From assembly GCF_936943645.1 (NCBI RefSeq), contig NZ_CAKZJO010000047.1, positions 1 through 64,000 of the forward strand: DNA of 64,000 bases, in the 5' to 3' direction. Positions 24,266-33,326 of this stretch are shown piece after piece (the first letter of the stretch is position 1; the number at the start of each line of letters is the position of its first letter). Below the pieces are notes generated by a model. It did no database searches, was not told the DNA's origin, and saw only the letters and a program-made list of their open reading frames with translations. Both the position numbers and the translations under genes were made by a program. This DNA comes from an uncultured Bradyrhizobium sp. GTDB lineage: Bacteria > Pseudomonadota > Alphaproteobacteria > Rhizobiales > Xanthobacteraceae.

Positions 24266-26416
24266 ATGCGAACCAATTTGCCTGTTACCGCCACCGAGTA
24301 CCCGCTCACCGATGAGACCCTGATCGTCTCCAAGACCGATCTCAAGGGCAAGCTGACCTACTTCAACGACCAGTTCGTCCAGGCCTCGGGATTCACCGAG
24401 CAGGAACTCGCCGGACAGCCGCACAACATCGTGCGGCATCCGGATATGCCCCCCGAGGCCTTTGCCAATCTCTGGGAGACGCTGAAGAGCGGCAAACCCT
24501 GGGCTGGCGCCGTCAAGAATCGGCGAAAGAACGGCGACTATTATTGGGTATTGGCGAGCGCCACGCCGATCTGGGGAGGCGATCGGGTCGTCGGCTACAT
24601 GTCGATCCGCACCAAGCTTCCGCAGGAGCAGCGCGAACAGGCCGAACAGGTCTACGCCGCGATCCGTGACAAGAAGGCGGGCGCCTTCAAGATCGAGGCG
24701 GGCATGATCCGCAAGCGCTCGATGTTCGACGTCCTTGCTCCGTTCACGAGGTCTTTCAAGGCACGCCTGACCACGATGGTCGGCGTCCTGGCAGCGGCGA
24801 TGCTGATCATCGGCGTGGTCGGCCTGGCCGGCATGAGCGAGGTCAATCAGCGTGCGAAGTCGATCTATGAGGACCGCTCGGTTCCTCTCGCCCAGCTCTT
24901 CGAGATCAACGACCGCATGAAGGACAATTCCCTCGTCATGCTTCGATCCGCCATCGAGGGGCGCAACCGTCGCGATCCCGCGGAGGTCCAGAGTGCCGTC
25001 TCGGCCAACATTGAGAGGATCGGCAAGCTCTGGTCGGACTACATGTCCACCTACTTGACCCCGGAAGAGAAGGCGGTCGCGGAGTCGTTCACCCCGAAGC
25101 GCATCGAATATGTCGATCACGGCCTCAAGCCCGCGCTCGCGATGCTGGCCAACGGAAAATATGACGAGCTGAACGTCCATATGACCGGCAGGGCTGCGGA
25201 CCTTTTCCAGGCTGCGAAGGCTGACATGGACCGGCTGGTCGCGATCCAGGTCAAGGAAGCAAAGTCCGAATACGATGCAGCGGAGGGCATCTTCTTCGTC
25301 GCGAAGATGGCCGCGATTGCCGCGCTGTGCCTTGGCCTGCTCTCGGCAGCCTGGTTCTCGCTCGCGACCATCCGCGCCATCGCAAGGCCGCTCGTTCATT
25401 TGAACGAGATCATGTCGAAGATCGCGCAAGGCGTCTTCAATAGCCGCGTCAATGTCGAACGAGACGACGAAGTGGGCGTGGCACTGCGCAATCTTCAGGC
25501 GCTCCAGGCCAAGCTCGGCTTCGACCGTGAGGCGCAAAGAGATATGGAGACGCGCGCCGCCGCCCAGCGCCAGGCCGACATGCACAGGTTGGCAGGCGAG
25601 TTCGAAGCCGCCGTGGGGAACATCATCGAGACCGTCGCCTGCGCAGCAACGGAACTCGAAGCCTCCGCCGGCACGTTGACGAACACCGCTGAATCAACCC
25701 AGCAACTATCGATGGCCGTGGCGGCGGCTTCGGAAGAGGCCTCCACCAACGTGCAGTCCGTCGCCTCGGCGACCGAGCAGATGTCTTCGTCGGTGACGGA
25801 GATCAGCCATCGTGTGCAGGACTCCGCCAAGATGGCGGCGGAGGCCGTCCAACAGACCCGGCAGACCAACGACCGTGTCAGCGAATTGTCGCGAGCCGCC
25901 GCCCGGATCGGCGACGTCGTCGAGCTGATCAATACCATCGCAGGCCAGACCAACCTCCTGGCGCTGAACGCGACGATCGAGGCTGCGCGCGCCGGCGAAG
26001 CCGGCCGGGGTTTTGCCGTGGTGGCCTCCGAGGTGAAGGCGCTGGCCCAGCAGACTGCCAAGGCAACGGAAGAGATCAGCCAGCAGGTCAGCGGCATCCA
26101 GACGGCGACCCAGGAATCCGTGACCGCCATCGGGACGATCGGAATGACGATCGGACGTCTGTCCGAGATATCGGCAGCGGTCGCTGCGGCCGTGGAGGAG
26201 CAGGGCGCCGCGACCCAGGAAATCTCCCGCAACGTGCAGCAGGCGGCGCAGGGCACGCAGGATGTGTCCTCCAATATCACCGACGTGCAGCGTGGCGCCT
26301 CGGAAACGGGATCGGCCTCGTCTCAGGTGCTCTCCTCGGCGCAGTCGCTCTCGGTCGAGAGCAATCGGCTCAAGACGGAAGTCGATCAGTTCCTGGCGAA
26401 TATCCGCGCGGCTTAG
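24266..26416 (+). CDS. PAS-domain methyl-accepting chemotaxis protein
   Basis: This 716-aa chemoreceptor has an N-terminal cytoplasmic PAS domain (about 15-115: [43 protein letters not shown]), as in Aer-type aerotaxis receptors. A membrane helix (168-190), a helical-bundle region (190-350: [18 protein letters not shown]), a second helix (355-377) and a HAMP segment follow. The signalling domain (about 480-716) has the invariant hairpin tip region ([32 protein letters not shown] in pieces). It should couple to CheA/CheW. The ATG at 24266 begins the PAS domain. Two sensory modules suggest both redox/oxygen and periplasmic input. Confidence 0.92.
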   Translation: MRTNLPVTATEYPLTDETLIVSKTDLKGKLTYFNDQFVQASGFTEQELAGQPHNIVRHPDMPPEAFANLWETLKSGKPWAGAVKNRRKNGDYYWVLASATPIWGGDRVVGYMSIRTKLPQEQREQAEQVYAAIRDKKAGAFKIEAGMIRKRSMFDVLAPFTRSFKARLTTMVGVLAAAMLIIGVVGLAGMSEVNQRAKSIYEDRSVPLAQLFEINDRMKDNSLVMLRSAIEGRNRRDPAEVQSAVSANIERIGKLWSDYMSTYLTPEEKAVAESFTPKRIEYVDHGLKPALAMLANGKYDELNVHMTGRAADLFQAAKADMDRLVAIQVKEAKSEYDAAEGIFFVAKMAAIAALCLGLLSAAWFSLATIRAIARPLVHLNEIMSKIAQGVFNSRVNVERDDEVGVALRNLQALQAKLGFDREAQRDMETRAAAQRQADMHRLAGEFEAAVGNIIETVACAATELEASAGTLTNTAESTQQLSMAVAAASEEASTNVQSVASATEQMSSSVTEISHRVQDSAKMAAEAVQQTRQTNDRVSELSRAAARIGDVVELINTIAGQTNLLALNATIEAARAGEAGRGFAVVASEVKALAQQTAKATEEISQQVSGIQTATQESVTAIGTIGMTIGRLSEISAAVAAAVEEQGAATQEISRNVQQAAQGTQDVSSNITDVQRGASETGSASSQVLSSAQSLSVESNRLKTEVDQFLANIRAA

Positions 26417-26508
26417 TTCGAGGACGTAACGGGCAGCTGCGGCGAACATGTCGCCGCGGCAGAGACTGCCGCCCCGTGCGGCAGGTCGGCGCTCCCGGGA
26501 GGAAGGTC

Positions 26509-26922
26509 TTAGGCGGTCTTCTTGCGCTTGGCGGTCTTCTTGACCTTCTTCACCGTCTTCTTGGCTGCCTTCTTCTTCGCCGCCTTCTGGGCGGCGAGAT
26601 AGGCTTCGACCTTCTTGGAGGAATGGCCGGCCACCCCGACCACGAGCTTCAGCCTTGCCGGGGTGATCTTGAACTTCTTTGACCAGTACCGGACTTCGTA
26701 GGGCTGGCTCAGCGCGATCCGGCTCTTGTCGGCGGCGCGGTGCTTCTGGAGCTGGATGTATTCCTCGACCTTCCTGGCGGAATGGCCGACCTTCTTGACG
26801 GCGTATTTCAGCTTGGCCGGCGTCACCTTGAACTTCTTCGACCAGTAGGCGACTTCGTATTTCTCGGTGAGCGCAATCAGCGCCCGATCGGCTCCGCCGC
26901 GCTTTGCCTTGTTGTCGGCCAT
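26509..26922 (-). CDS. Tandem DUF3606-type protein with Lys-rich tail
   Basis: This 137-aa basic protein is made of two copies of a DUF3606-like unit (about 15-55 and 66-108). They share YEV-x-YWSKKFK-(I/V)TPA-(K/R)LK and VGHS-(A/S)-(R/K)KVE. A Lys/Ala tail of about 28 residues (KKAAKKTVKKVKK) resembles histone H1-like DNA-binding tails. It is probably a small DNA- or RNA-associated stress protein; the role is unproven. A strong AGGAGGGAAGC site precedes the ATG. Confidence 0.75.
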   Translation of the reverse strand: MADNKAKRGGADRALIALTEKYEVAYWSKKFKVTPAKLKYAVKKVGHSARKVEEYIQLQKHRAADKSRIALSQPYEVRYWSKKFKITPARLKLVVGVAGHSSKKVEAYLAAQKAAKKKAAKKTVKKVKKTAKRKKTA

Positions 26923-27123
26923 GCTTCCCTCCTGCCATGGAATGCGTCCACTCTAGCATGCAACCGGATTCGGAAGGCAAGGTGCGAGCCGCGCGCCGGC
27001 TGCGCCAGGCGGCCGTTTTGCACCGATGAGTCAAGCCGTTGCGCGACGCGGCCTCGTCTCATGCCGGAAGGCGGCTTCTACTGTGCATGGGGTTGTTTTC
27101 GCAATTTTGGTCCGGGCCAACTG

Positions 27124-27693
27124 TCACACCGGCTTCATCGTCCGGAATGTGATGGAGTGACGGCGTGACTTGACCGGCGGGATGCTGTGCTCCCATTGCG
27201 AGCGTGCCTCGTCCTCCATCATGTAGAGCGAGCGAGGCTGTGCCTCGAGCCTGTGGCGCTGCCATTTGTCGCCGCTCCGGCGGCGGAAGCGGAATTTGCA
27301 GGCCGCGCCGAGCGACAGGCCGAGGATCTCCCGGAAATGCGGCTTGTCGCGGTGCCAGCCGATGCCGACGCCGACCTCATATTCGGTGCAGAGCACCTGC
27401 CGGACGCTTCCCTCCGGCAGGCCCGCCCATGCCTCGGCCCGACGCGCGATCGGCGGGAGCCAGTCCGGGATCGGGTCGGCCTCGGTCAGCCGTTGCAGCG
27501 TGTAGTCGTAGCGGTAGCCGAAGGAGGCCACCCGGCGATTGCCCTCGAACGCCCCGAACTGGAAACGCTGCAGCGGCAATGCTGCGATGCGGCCGATCAG
27601 TGCCTGCTCGGTGGCAGGCTCGATAAAATTATCAGTATAGCGAAGGCCGGCCGGACCGGCCTCCGGTTCGGTGAACAAACCAAGCTGCGTCAT
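27124..27693 (-). CDS. AlkB-like 2-oxoglutarate/Fe(II) dioxygenase
   Basis: This 189-aa enzyme is of the AlkB family. The iron ligands are visible as H114-x-D116 (GIGWHRDKPHF) and H169 (WEHSIPP), and the 2-oxoglutarate-binding arginines lie in RRHSITFR. Such enzymes oxidatively remove alkyl groups from DNA or RNA bases, repairing 1-methyladenine-type lesions. The start could be the ATG at 27702 or 27693; the latter gives MTQLGLF, typical of these proteins. The small membrane-protein gene at 27773 is divergent. Confidence 0.9.
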   Translation of the reverse strand: MTQLGLFTEPEAGPAGLRYTDNFIEPATEQALIGRIAALPLQRFQFGAFEGNRRVASFGYRYDYTLQRLTEADPIPDWLPPIARRAEAWAGLPEGSVRQVLCTEYEVGVGIGWHRDKPHFREILGLSLGAACKFRFRRRSGDKWQRHRLEAQPRSLYMMEDEARSQWEHSIPPVKSRRHSITFRTMKPV

Positions 27694-27772
27694 TCCTCGC
27701 ATTTCCGTGATGGAACCTATTGGCGGCTGATGCGACTTACATATGACGCGGGAAGTAACGTGCGAGGCTGTC

Positions 27773-27913
27773 ATGGCACAGAAGCATACCGCCGATCCGG
27801 CAGAGATCATGCGGGCGACCGGTCATCCTGAGCTGGAATACGCCGCCGGCTGGACCATCGCCGGTCTGGTCACCATCGGCACCATCGTCGCCGCCTGGGT
27901 ATTTGCCATCTAG
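27773..27913 (+). CDS. 46-residue single-span membrane protein
   Basis: This short gene encodes a soluble N-terminal 22 residues (AQKHTADPAEIMRATGHPELEY) followed by one strong membrane helix (about 24-45: GWTIAGLVTIGTIVAAW) and a short FAI end. GAGG lies upstream of the ATG. Its stop codon overlaps the stop of the convergent histidine kinase gene by 4 nt. The hydrophobic span and ribosome site make it more than a chance frame; function unknown. Confidence 0.6.
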   Translation: MAQKHTADPAEIMRATGHPELEYAAGWTIAGLVTIGTIVAAWVFAI

Positions 27914-29496
27914 GCTGCGGGAAACTGGAGCTCGAAGGCCGCCCCCTCGGCGGTCGGCTTGAGCCTGATCGAGCCGCCATGGCTCGCCATCACTGCGCGC
28001 GCGATCGCAAGTCCCATCCCGGTACCGCCCTGGTCGCGGCGGGTGGTGAAGAACGCATCAAAGATCCTGTCGCGGTTGGGCGCCGAGATCGGTTCGCCGT
28101 CATTGCTCACCGTCAGACGCAAGCTCGTGCGCTCGAAGGTCGCCTCCAGCCTGATTGTCCCAGCCTTGTGCCGCACCGCGTTGTCGGCGAGATGCGACAG
28201 CACGATCAGCGCTTTCTCGCCGGACATGCCGATGGGGCGGTCGAGGCTGCCGCTGGCCGAGATATCGCTTGCGGGAAACCGGCTCCTGAGCTCGGCGATC
28301 ACGGGTGCCAGCTCGGTGCGCTCGTTCTGGGGCAGGCTCTCGGCGCGGGCGAGCTCGCGCAGCCGCTGCGCCATCGCCTCCAGCCGCTTTGTGTCGGAGA
28401 GGATGTTGGCAATGAACGTCTTCTGTTCCGCCGGTGTCAGGCCCTCGGCCTTACCTTGATAGGAATCCTGCAGCAGCTCGGCGGCACCCTTGATCGAGGT
28501 CAGCGGCGATTTCAGCTCGTGGGTGAGGTGGGCCGAGAACGTCGCGATATAGTCGGAGCGCCGCGCCAGCTGCTCGGCCATGCCGAGGAAGCTGTGCGAG
28601 AGCTGGGCGAACTCGCGCGTGCCGTAATGCCGGAGCGGCTGGAACGCCTCGCGGTCGCCGCGGCCGATTCTGGCCGCGCGGTCGATCAGCTCGCGCATCG
28701 GCAGGGTGATGGTCCGCGAGAACACGAGGCCGATCGCGACCGTGCCGAGAATGACGGCAAGCCCGGCCAGCACGAACTTGGCCCGCTCCTGGTAGAGATG
28801 ATCGAAAATGTTGCTCGGCGTTCGCGTGGTATAGATCACGCCGGCGACGCGGTTGTTGACGATGACGGGCATCGCCGAGAACACGTGGACGCCGAGGCCG
28901 CGGCTGAAGGAATAGATCGGCGGCGGCGGCTTGTCCGGCACGCGGTTGCGCAAGGTGGCGCGGTACTGCCCGTGCAGCGCGTCCGCGACCTCCTCGATAT
29001 GGGCGAGCGACTGTCCGACCTCCTGTCGTCCGGCAATGACGACGCCCTGCGGGTCGAGGATGCGGAAGCCCGCCAGCGTCACCTTCTGGGTCTCGCGGAT
29101 GATCGGTGTCAGCCTTGCGCCGATCTCGACATAGGCCGCTTGTGCCGGGTGGCTTGCTGCTTGCGCATCGGGCCGCCGCCGCAATAGGTCGTTGGCGGTG
29201 AGGTCGAGCGCGGGCCGGATCGGCGTGACCTGGTCGCCGGGATCGGGCAGCACGTTCGGCGGCACCTCGGCCCCGAGCGTCAGCCCGCTGTCGAGCCGCG
29301 CCGTGACCTCCTGCGCATAGATCGTCGCCAGCACCCGGCTCTGCGCGATCAGCTCGGCCTGGGTCTGGCGGATCAGCTGGTTGTCATAGAGGCGGAAGAA
29401 GAACAGGCCGACCAGCGGCAGGATCGCGACCGTCGCCAGCACCGTGAAGATCACGAGAGCGAGCGAGGGCCGCCATTTGTCGGGCGCCGAGCTCAT
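27910..29496 (-). CDS. Sensor histidine kinase, CreC-like
   Basis: This 528-aa kinase has a membrane helix (15-35), a periplasmic domain (about 38-238) and a second helix (241-262). A HAMP linker, the phospho-acceptor box HLTHELKSPLTSIKG (His326) and an ATPase domain ending in FFTTRRDQGGTGMGLAIARAV follow. The ATG at 29496 overlaps the stop of the response regulator (ATGA), so translation is coupled. Organisation and periplasmic domain resemble CreC, but the identity of the signal is open. It is third in a same-strand run with the DUF4173 gene and the regulator. Confidence 0.88.
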   Translation of the reverse strand: MSSAPDKWRPSLALVIFTVLATVAILPLVGLFFFRLYDNQLIRQTQAELIAQSRVLATIYAQEVTARLDSGLTLGAEVPPNVLPDPGDQVTPIRPALDLTANDLLRRRPDAQAASHPAQAAYVEIGARLTPIIRETQKVTLAGFRILDPQGVVIAGRQEVGQSLAHIEEVADALHGQYRATLRNRVPDKPPPPIYSFSRGLGVHVFSAMPVIVNNRVAGVIYTTRTPSNIFDHLYQERAKFVLAGLAVILGTVAIGLVFSRTITLPMRELIDRAARIGRGDREAFQPLRHYGTREFAQLSHSFLGMAEQLARRSDYIATFSAHLTHELKSPLTSIKGAAELLQDSYQGKAEGLTPAEQKTFIANILSDTKRLEAMAQRLRELARAESLPQNERTELAPVIAELRSRFPASDISASGSLDRPIGMSGEKALIVLSHLADNAVRHKAGTIRLEATFERTSLRLTVSNDGEPISAPNRDRIFDAFFTTRRDQGGTGMGLAIARAVMASHGGSIRLKPTAEGAAFELQFPAA

Positions 29497-30197
29497 ACCT
29501 CTTGCTCGCAGCGGCCGAGCTTGAAGCCGACGCCGTGGATGGTCTCGATCACGTTCTCGCATTTCTGTGCCGCGAGCTTGGCGCGGATGTTGCGGATGTG
29601 GCTGTCGATGGTGCGGTCGGAGACCTGGATGTTGAGCTGATAGGCCGCCCGCATCAGCTGCTCGCGGTTGAACACCGAGGTCGGCCGGGTCAGGAACGCG
29701 CGCAAAATGCCGAACTCGATCGCGGTGAGCTTCAGCGGCGTGCCGGCGAAGGTCGCGACATGCTGCTCGGGATCGATCAGCAGGCCGCCTTGGACAAGCG
29801 CGGCCGGCCCCGCCTTGGCATCGCCGTTGCGCGGGCTGAGCCGGCGCAGGATGACATTGACCCGCGCGACCAGCTCGCGCGGGCTGAACGGCTTGGTCAC
29901 GTAGTCGTCGCCGCCGATCTCGAGGCCGAGGATGCGGTCGATCTCCTCATCGCGCGCCGACAGGAACAGGATCGGCACGTCGGAGACTTTGCGGACCTCG
30001 CGGCAGACGTCGAGGCCGTCGAACTCGGGCATGCCGATGTCGAGCACGATCAGATCGGGCTTGTCGGCGGCAACGCGGAGAAGCGCCTCCTTGCCGTCGC
30101 GCGCCTCGATCACGTCCATGCCGGCCTTCTTCAGGGCGACGCGGATGACCTCGCGGATGTGGCCCTCGTCGTCGACGATGAGAATGCGATGCGCCAA
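29493..30197 (-). CDS. OmpR/PhoB-type response regulator, CreB-like
   Basis: This 234-aa regulator has a receiver domain with Asp9/Asp10, phospho-acceptor Asp53 (VLDIGMPEFDG), and Lys at VTKPFSPREL. The winged-helix output domain (about 135-230) includes DRTIDSHIRNIRAKL. Translation starts at a TTG (30197) behind GGAGAGTTCC. It lies 12 nt after the DUF4173 gene and overlaps the kinase gene by 4 nt. Together the pair forms a two-component system; its targets may include the flanking envelope genes. Confidence 0.92.
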   Translation of the reverse strand: MAHRILIVDDEGHIREVIRVALKKAGMDVIEARDGKEALLRVAADKPDLIVLDIGMPEFDGLDVCREVRKVSDVPILFLSARDEEIDRILGLEIGGDDYVTKPFSPRELVARVNVILRRLSPRNGDAKAGPAALVQGGLLIDPEQHVATFAGTPLKLTAIEFGILRAFLTRPTSVFNREQLMRAAYQLNIQVSDRTIDSHIRNIRAKLAAQKCENVIETIHGVGFKLGRCEQEV

Positions 30198-30209
30198 GGA
30201 ACTCTCCGC

Positions 30210-31739
30210 TCACCCTGCCGGCCGGCTACCGGACTGATCTGTTGCCTGCGCATCCAGCCGGCGCTGCAGCCGCCAGCTCCGAAAGCCCCAGCTCCGCCAG
30301 GCCAGATCCTGGCGCTGCTGTTCTACAAGGCGGTCGCGCCGTGACACAAGGCAGTAGCTGCGCGCCGACAGATCGCTCCCCTTCGCGCCAGCCAGGAGTG
30401 CGATCGCCTTGTCGATCGCGGGAAGCGCCTGCGGCCCGAGCGAGAGGAGGTAATTGGTGTCGAGCTGCACGCCTTTTCCCGAAGCTTCCTTGCTGTGCGC
30501 CACATTATAGTCGGCAATGAAGGCGTCGAAGTTCACCAGCGCGCAGCCATAGAGCACGATCGCAAGCGCGATCAGATTGACGCCCACGAGCCATTGGTTG
30601 GATCGGCTGAGCGCGATGCGGGTCACGATCAGGACCAGTCCGAGCGCGACCAGCCCCATCCAGATGAAGGCCGCGATCCGCCAGTAGGTCAGCATGTAGA
30701 TGTCGACGTAGAGGTCGAGGCGAAGGATGGAGGAGGCGACGAGAAGCACGTTCTGCCCCACCCAGAGATAGACCAGCGGCCGGATCACCTTGGACTTCTC
30801 GGCCGGCCCGCCCGGGCGCATCGCCACCAGCACGAAAGCCGCGGCGAGCAGGGCGGTCACGATCAGCGGGTAGGCGCCGCGATGGGCGTAGCCCGCATAG
30901 GTCAGATTATCCGGCAGTGCCACATGGCCCCAGAGATAGATGCCGTCGAGAACGGACTGCGCCGCGAACAGCAGGTTGAACAGGATCAGCGAGCGCAGGA
31001 TGGTGGAGGGACCAAGAAATTCCACTGAGACCAGCGGCGGCAGCGGCGGCGGGAGGGGGCCATCCGCGATGGCGGTGGTGACGATGGTCTTGCTCCGCCA
31101 GCGCACATGGATGAAGGGCCAGACCAGTGCCAGCATCAAGGCCCAGAACAGCACGCGCGGGACGCTGATATATTGGAGGATGAGCTTCGGATTGAGGAGG
31201 GACACCCACTGCTCGATCACCGGATTGGCGGCGGCGAACAGCGCGACGAAGACCGCGCTGAGTGCCGCAGGAAGCAGCCACTGTGCGATGCTGCGGGTCA
31301 GTGCCGAGGCGTTGAACGCTTGGGGCGCATCGAGGAAGAACCTGAAGGGTCCGAGCAGGACGAAATTGCGCAGCGCGCGGAGGCGGTCAGCGAACCCGGT
31401 TGTTTCCGCATTGGTCACGAGCAGCAAGGCAATCGCCAGCGACGCGATCAGGATCAGGAACGACAGCGTGTTGAGTTCCTCCATGGCCGGCACCAGACCG
31501 GCGGCGAGAATGGCCGAACCGATCATGGCGCGGCGCAAGTCGAGAGCGTCGCGATTGAAGAGCGCCGACACGGCGGCGAGCGCGATCGCAAACAGCGTCA
31601 GCGATAGCCCGATCCGCTGTCCGTAGAACAGCCAGTCCGCGAGTGCGGCCAGCACCAGCGCGAGGCCGACCTTGGCCGGGATCGAGGAATGACCGATCGG
31701 TTTGATCTCTTCTACGATCGTCGAAGCCAGGCTTGTCAT
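30210..31739 (-). CDS. DUF4173 multi-pass membrane protein
   Basis: This 509-aa protein has about a dozen hydrophobic helices and a soluble C-terminal tail (about 420-509) rich in Arg and Gln. Helix and Arg/Tyr placement (YAHRGAYPLIV, SSILRLDLYVDIYMLTYWRI) matches the DUF4173 family, whose function is unknown. The ATG at 31739 is chosen; one at 31757 would add six residues. The very long frame continuing upstream is an antisense artefact over the glycosidase gene. Only 12 nt separate it from the response regulator, so it may be a membrane partner of that system. Confidence 0.78.
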   Translation of the reverse strand: MTSLASTIVEEIKPIGHSSIPAKVGLALVLAALADWLFYGQRIGLSLTLFAIALAAVSALFNRDALDLRRAMIGSAILAAGLVPAMEELNTLSFLILIASLAIALLLVTNAETTGFADRLRALRNFVLLGPFRFFLDAPQAFNASALTRSIAQWLLPAALSAVFVALFAAANPVIEQWVSLLNPKLILQYISVPRVLFWALMLALVWPFIHVRWRSKTIVTTAIADGPLPPPLPPLVSVEFLGPSTILRSLILFNLLFAAQSVLDGIYLWGHVALPDNLTYAGYAHRGAYPLIVTALLAAAFVLVAMRPGGPAEKSKVIRPLVYLWVGQNVLLVASSILRLDLYVDIYMLTYWRIAAFIWMGLVALGLVLIVTRIALSRSNQWLVGVNLIALAIVLYGCALVNFDAFIADYNVAHSKEASGKGVQLDTNYLLSLGPQALPAIDKAIALLAGAKGSDLSARSYCLVSRRDRLVEQQRQDLAWRSWGFRSWRLQRRLDAQATDQSGSRPAG

Positions 31740-31916
31740 ATCGGTATGACCTTTCATGATGGTTGGCATCACGAAGTCTGAACGTCGTCTGTGCAGAAGG
31801 CGGGATCGCCGTCTGCAGGGCTTCAGGAGTCTTTTGCAGATTTCGTGCAGGCGCGCGTTTGCCTCTCGCGGAACGCAAATCGCTTTGATAGGTGCGAAGC
31901 ATTCGTCCCTCATCGC

Positions 31917-33326
31917 ATGTGGCACATCATGCAATTCCTTCGTCGCCTCGGTCTCATCCTGCTCTGGTTGGCCGCGCCCCTTGCCGCATTCGCGGCCGCA
32001 AACAAGAACGATCCCTATCTGCTCGTGCTGCGCGGCGCCGGAAACATCGCGCTTGTCGTCGCAAGTATCCTGATCGTCGCCGTGCTGCTGTGGCGGGGAA
32101 GCTGGCGCAGCATCGCCGGCAAGATGCTCGTCGTGCTCTGGTGCCTGCCGCCGCTCCTGATGTCGGCGGCGCATCTCAAGTTCGAGCTCCGCAAGCACGA
32201 GGTCCTGGCCGCCAGTGCCGGCGAGGCGCGCCAGCTCGGGCCTCACTTCATGGTCGGCTATTCCTCCTATTCCGAGGTCGCGCACCTCGCCGGGCAGGGC
32301 TTGATCGGCGGCGTCTACGTGACCCGGCACAACGTTCGGGGCCGAGGCATCGAGGCGCTGCGCGCGGAGATCGCTGCGCTCCAGGATGTCAGGCGCGCCG
32401 CCGGCCTGCCGCCGCTGGTCGTCGCTGCCGACCAGGAGGGCGGCATCGTCGGGCATCTCGCGCCGCCGCTGACGAAAGTGCCGGCCTTGGCAACGCTTGC
32501 CGGACTTGCGCCCGACGACCAGCAGGCGAAGGCGGAAGAGTTCGGCCGCATCCACGGCCGCGAGCTCTCGGGTTTGGGCGTCAATCTCAACCTTGCCCCG
32601 GTGCTCGACCTCAAGCCGCCGCGGCGGCGCAACCGGCTCGACTTCCACACGCTGATCGGCCAGCGCGCGATCGCCACCGATCCCATGGTCGTCAGCACGA
32701 TTGCAAGCGCCTATGTGCGCGGGCTGGAAGAGTCGGGCGTCGGTGCCACGCTCAAGCATTTCCCCGGCATCGGTCGCGTCCGCACCGACACGCATCATTT
32801 CAGCGCCAATCTCGACACGCCGGTGAGGGAGCTGGAGGTGACCGACTGGCTGCCGTTCCGCGAGGTGTTGTCGCATTCGCGCAGCGCGCTGATGGTGGGC
32901 CATGTCACGCTGACCGCCGTCGATCCCGATCACGCCGCGTCGCATTCGAAACGCGTCGTCGACGGCATCGTCCGCGACAAATGGGGTTACCAGGGCATGG
33001 TGATGACCGACGACCTCGTGATGGGCGCGATCTACCAGAATGACGTCTGCAAGGCCGTGGTCGAGGCCGTCAATGCCGGCGTCGACATGCTGCTGGTCGC
33101 CTATGACGGCGCGCAGTTCTACCGCGTCTTTGCCTGCGCTCTCGACGGATCGCGGCAGGGCAAGCTCGACGCGGTAATGCTGCGCGCGAGCGAGGCGCGG
33201 TTGCAACGTCTCGTCATGCCCGGGCTTGTCCCGGGCATCCACGTTCTTGGTGCAGAGAGGCAAGACGTGGACAAGCCCGGCCATGACGATGCGAACACGG
33301 CGGGTTCTCGGCGCGCCAGGCTATGA
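31917..33326 (+). CDS. Membrane-anchored NagZ-like glycoside hydrolase family 3 protein
   Basis: This 469-aa protein has three hydrophobic segments (about 11-28, 42-60, 70-85) and then a GH3 N-terminal barrel. The substrate-binding ADQEGG (171-176), the KHFPG loop (280-284) with DTH (291-293), and the nucleophile region MTDDLVMGA (Asp365/366) are all of beta-N-acetylhexosaminidase (NagZ) type. NagZ trims cell-wall muropeptides; a membrane anchor is unusual. The ATG at 31917 or 31929 could be used. The last 38 or so residues are encoded by a dispersed palindromic repeat, and its stop overlaps the convergent binding-protein gene. Confidence 0.8.
   Translation: MWHIMQFLRRLGLILLWLAAPLAAFAAANKNDPYLLVLRGAGNIALVVASILIVAVLLWRGSWRSIAGKMLVVLWCLPPLLMSAAHLKFELRKHEVLAASAGEARQLGPHFMVGYSSYSEVAHLAGQGLIGGVYVTRHNVRGRGIEALRAEIAALQDVRRAAGLPPLVVAADQEGGIVGHLAPPLTKVPALATLAGLAPDDQQAKAEEFGRIHGRELSGLGVNLNLAPVLDLKPPRRRNRLDFHTLIGQRAIATDPMVVSTIASAYVRGLEESGVGATLKHFPGIGRVRTDTHHFSANLDTPVRELEVTDWLPFREVLSHSRSALMVGHVTLTAVDPDHAASHSKRVVDGIVRDKWGYQGMVMTDDLVMGAIYQNDVCKAVVEAVNAGVDMLLVAYDGAQFYRVFACALDGSRQGKLDAVMLRASEARLQRLVMPGLVPGIHVLGAERQDVDKPGHDDANTAGSRRARL
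33213..33290. repeat. Dispersed repeat inside the GH3 coding end
   Basis: CGTCATGCCCGGGCTTGTCC and its partner ending GGACAAGCCCGGCCATGACG form a palindrome around a CACGTTCTTG/CAAGACGTGG core. The translated peptide MPGLVPGIHVLG is a tell-tale of this repeat within reading frames of Bradyrhizobium. Confidence 0.85.

Noticed and set aside
31918..31935. Sigma-54-like TGGCAC...GC near the GH3 start
   Set aside because: The GG-GC spacing is 8 rather than 10 nt, and it overlaps the start codon.
30210..33284. A 1024-codon minus-strand open frame
   Set aside because: Only the part below 31740 reads as a real protein (DUF4173). The upstream half is antisense to the GH3 gene and has no protein-like features; high GC leaves such frames open.
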